Source: Aphanothece sacrum FPU1 (lineage in GTDB: Bacteria; Cyanobacteriota; Cyanobacteriia; Cyanobacteriales; Microcystaceae). From it: a stretch of DNA of 64,000 nt. How positions within the stretch are numbered: position 1 is the first letter of the stretch; every line of letters begins with the position of its first letter. The stretch is taken from NCBI RefSeq assembly GCF_003864295.1, contig NZ_BDQK01000017.1, positions 392,398-456,397 on the forward strand, written 5' to 3'. Both the position numbers and the translations under genes were made by a program. The notes beneath the pieces were generated by a model. That model was given only the letters and a program-made list of their open reading frames with translations, was not told where the DNA came from and searched no databases. Below, in pieces: positions 62,286-64,000 of the stretch.

Positions 62286-62702
62286 TTATTTCTTAGGGGA
62301 ATTTTGATTTTCAACATAATTTTTAAGTTGTTCAACAGTTACGCCTCCACAACTAGAAACAAAATAAGCCCCAGTCCAAAAATAGGGTTTGTTGTAAAAA
62401 TATTTACCAGACAAAAAAGGAAAGTCACGTCGAATAAGACGACTACTAACCGTTTTTAAGTTAGCAATCAACTTAGACAAAGATATTTCAGGTTTGTAGC
62501 TAACCAAAAGATGAACATGGTCAGGTTCTCCGTTGAACTCAAGCAACTGACATTCCCATTTATCAAGTGTTTCTTGAAAAATAGTCTTTAATTGGTTCAA
62601 TATATCTGCCGAAATAGCCTTTTTACGGTATTTTGTTACAAATACAATGTGAACGGTAAGTTTGTATACAGACCTGTAACCTTTGTTGTAATCACTTGAC
62701 AT
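62286..62702 (-). CDS. tnpA: IS200/IS605 transposase TnpA (Y1, HUH)
   Basis: The 138-residue protein is a complete single-strand transposase. The HUH motif is His62-x-His64 in GEPDHVHLLVSY, and the nucleophile is Tyr129 in QLKNYVENQ. HIVFVTKYRKKAI and LIRRDFPFLSGKYFYNKPYF are typical family segments. It cuts and rejoins single-stranded hairpin ends during replication. It is read away from tnpB, and the left-end hairpin lies within 100 bases of its stop codon. Confidence 0.97.
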   Translation of the reverse strand: MSSDYNKGYRSVYKLTVHIVFVTKYRKKAISADILNQLKTIFQETLDKWECQLLEFNGEPDHVHLLVSYKPEISLSKLIANLKTVSSRLIRRDFPFLSGKYFYNKPYFWTGAYFVSSCGGVTVEQLKNYVENQNSPKK

Positions 62703-62744
62703 ATTTAAGCGGTAACTCTACAATGATAATCGTACCGCCAAAAA

Positions 62745-63968
62745 ATGAAGCAATCTGTGATTACGCTAACTTACCAGTTCAAATTAAAATTGACTTGTCA
62801 ACAAACCCAAGAGATAGAAAATATCTTAGTGGTGTGTCGTAGAGTTTACAATTTTGGTTTAGCTGAAAGAAAAGCTTGGCTAAAAAGCCGTAAATCACCT
62901 GTGAATGCTTGCTCAATTATTTCTGAGTACATATTCGGCGTTGATACTCCCTATCCGAATTATTTTGTTCAAGCTAAAGCCTTAACCATTGCCAAACAAT
63001 CCTTAGAAAGTTTAAGGTCTGTTAATGCTCAAGTGTTACAGCAAACGCTTAAAACACTAGATAAAGCTTTTACTGACATGAAAGCAAAAGGAAACGGGTT
63101 TCCTAGATTTAAAAAGGTAATGCGTAGTTTTGTTTTTCCTGCCATGCTAAAAAATTGTTTGGCTAATGGAAAAGTTAAATTACCTCAACTTGGATGGGTA
63201 AACATTCGACAATCAAGAGAATATCCTACTGGTTTTGAGGCAAAACAAGCTCGTATTGTCAAGAAAGCTAGTGGTTATTACTTGATGATTACTTTTCAAC
63301 AATACGAAGAATGTCCAGACCCAGTAGTTGGCAAAACCAGTTTAGGAATTGATGCGGGAATTGAAAGTTTCATGGCTACCAATTTAGGAGAATTAATCAA
63401 AGCCCCACGATTTTTGTTAAAGGCAATGCGTAAGCTTAAATGGCTACAAAGACGCTTAAAACATAAAATTAAAGGCTCTAACAACTGGTTAAAACTCCAA
63501 AGAAAAATAGCTCGTTTATATGAATCTGTAGCTAATACTCGTCGTGATTGGCAGTTTAAATTAGCTCATTACCTTTGCGATAAAGCCGACAATATTTTTG
63601 TTGAAGATATTAACTTTAATTCTTGGAGTCGAGGAATTGTTCGTAAACGTTCTCTCGAATCAGGGATAGGACAATTCATTAATGAAATTTTGCCTTATAT
63701 CTCTTGGAAAAGAAATAAGTTTTATCTAAAAGTCAACAAGAATGGAACTTCTCAAGAATGCCCTAAATGCCATAAAATGACGGGCAAAAAGAAGTTAAAT
63801 CAACGTTTGCATGATTGTCAGTTTTGTGGACATCAAGAAAATCGTGATACTGCGGCGGCAAAAGTAATTAAATACAGAGGAAAAATTGCGGTCGGACAGT
63901 CCGTAATGATTACTGAAAATGCTTGTGGAGACGGTCTGGCGGGGGTCAAACAATTAACGAATCTTTGA
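62745..63968 (+). CDS. tnpB: RNA-guided nuclease TnpB
   Basis: The 407-residue protein has a full split RuvC site: Asp203 in SLGIDAGIESFM, Glu287 in NIFVEDINFNSW and Asp368 in HQENRDTAAAKV. A zinc ribbon with CPKC (339-342) and CQFC (358-361) sits before the last motif. The N-terminal helix-turn-helix region is AERKAWLKSRK-rich. TnpB is the Cas12 ancestor: with omega-RNA from its own 3' end it cuts DNA next to a TAM and so keeps the element in the population. Every catalytic residue is present, so it is probably active. Confidence 0.97.
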   Translation: MKQSVITLTYQFKLKLTCQQTQEIENILVVCRRVYNFGLAERKAWLKSRKSPVNACSIISEYIFGVDTPYPNYFVQAKALTIAKQSLESLRSVNAQVLQQTLKTLDKAFTDMKAKGNGFPRFKKVMRSFVFPAMLKNCLANGKVKLPQLGWVNIRQSREYPTGFEAKQARIVKKASGYYLMITFQQYEECPDPVVGKTSLGIDAGIESFMATNLGELIKAPRFLLKAMRKLKWLQRRLKHKIKGSNNWLKLQRKIARLYESVANTRRDWQFKLAHYLCDKADNIFVEDINFNSWSRGIVRKRSLESGIGQFINEILPYISWKRNKFYLKVNKNGTSQECPKCHKMTGKKKLNQRLHDCQFCGHQENRDTAAAKVIKYRGKIAVGQSVMITENACGDGLAGVKQLTNL

Positions 63969-64000
63969 TCTAGCTAAGAGTCTGTGATGCAAGAATCCCC
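63850..64000 (+). ncRNA. Predicted omega-RNA scaffold region (partial)
   Basis: In IS200/IS605 elements the guide RNA comes from the 3' part of tnpB and the right end. The sequence here should be the scaffold; the guide would begin after the element's right end, outside the window. The position is inferred from the family, not from a seen structure. Confidence 0.4.

Larger units (their letters stand above)
62195..64000. mobile_element. IS605-type insertion sequence (right end beyond window)
   Basis: tnpA (minus) and tnpB (plus) diverge from a 42-base gap, the IS605 arrangement. The left end beside the tnpA stop has a short hairpin ACCGCCTAAGCGGT (62222-62235) and a GGACTCC / GGAGTCC pair (about 62208-62285). 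After tnpB, GATGCAAGAATCCCC is the beginning of the right-end hairpin typical of cyanobacterial IS605 elements, cut by the window edge. Both genes are intact, so the element may be able to move. Confidence 0.9.

Noticed and set aside
1..64000. tRNA and rRNA genes
   Set aside because: I looked through the intergenic stretches for cloverleaf-like patterns with GGTTCRA arms and for rRNA sequence and saw none; a covariance-model search would be needed to exclude a divergent tRNA.

Overview
The window is cyanobacterial chromosome, most like the unicellular Crocosphaera/Cyanothece/Rippkaea group. The evidence is direct: AT-rich DNA with many HIP1 octamers (GCGATCGC), a photosystem II gene (psbT), the Calvin-cycle type gap2, a flv4-(sll0218-like)-flv2 flavodiiron operon, DUF2808, and an N-terminal rpoC1 gene standing apart from rpoB. 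The species assignment is inference from gene content. No tRNA, rRNA or CRISPR array was seen.

Layout. 1-4.2 kb: start of rpoC1 (minus, cut by the window edge), a SAM methyltransferase, L-lactate dehydrogenase, a small conserved protein and ilvN. 4.3-7.4 kb: a tandemly expanded palindromic repeat, then an exported TPR-CHAT protein. 7.5-12.7 kb: a compact operon of acyl-CoA-dehydrogenase-like flavoprotein, acyl carrier protein, MBOAT acyltransferase and type II NADH dehydrogenase; it looks like a carrier-protein acyl-modification and export pathway and is the best candidate here for an undescribed system. 12.9-20.8 kb: small Zn protein, CHAT remnant, GAF-GGDEF cyclase, an amylase gene cut off by a MITE-like element, argC, a membrane glycosyltransferase-like protein, psbT, nrdR, a TrkA-type protein and DUF2808. 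21-30.4 kb: pnp, a phytochelatin-synthase-like protein, a Tat-exported metallophosphoesterase, ebfC, murB-murC, and divergent gap2. 30.6-38.3 kb: an amino-acid ABC permease, a truncated DUF4198 protein, a cobalamin riboswitch with cbiX, an S15 hydrolase, YbjN, TetR and Uma2 proteins. 38.5-44 kb: the flavodiiron operon and lgt. 44.3-53.4 kb: a PMT-family glycosyltransferase, a hydratase plus lipase pair, a TPR-like membrane protein, an SDR, a SOUL protein and menD. 53.4-54.5 kb: two adjacent toxin-antitoxin loci, the first with a broken toxin. 54.6-61.4 kb: Deg protease, SDR, a heme-oxygenase-like protein, PP2C phosphatase, ABC1 kinase and a coiled-coil protein. 61.8-64 kb: a 54-residue ORF and an IS605-type element (tnpA and tnpB divergent) running off the right end.

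The intergenic DNA is unusually rich in repeats. I distinguish (A) a family of about 190 bp with ends GGTTCTACCGGACAAGTTATG and internal terminator-like hairpins, in eight full or partial copies; (B) a MITE-like element of about 132 bp in two copies; (C) a MITE-like element of 241-242 bp in two copies; (D) a family with AAGTAGGTAGACAAAATTAA-type ends and GGGGCGGGTTT hairpins; (E) short GTAGGGGTCAA palindromes; and heptanucleotide tandem arrays. No transposase that would clearly mobilise families A-D is in the window. The elements sit between genes, frequently just 3' of stop codons; one B copy ends a gene and one A copy lies at the truncated start of another.
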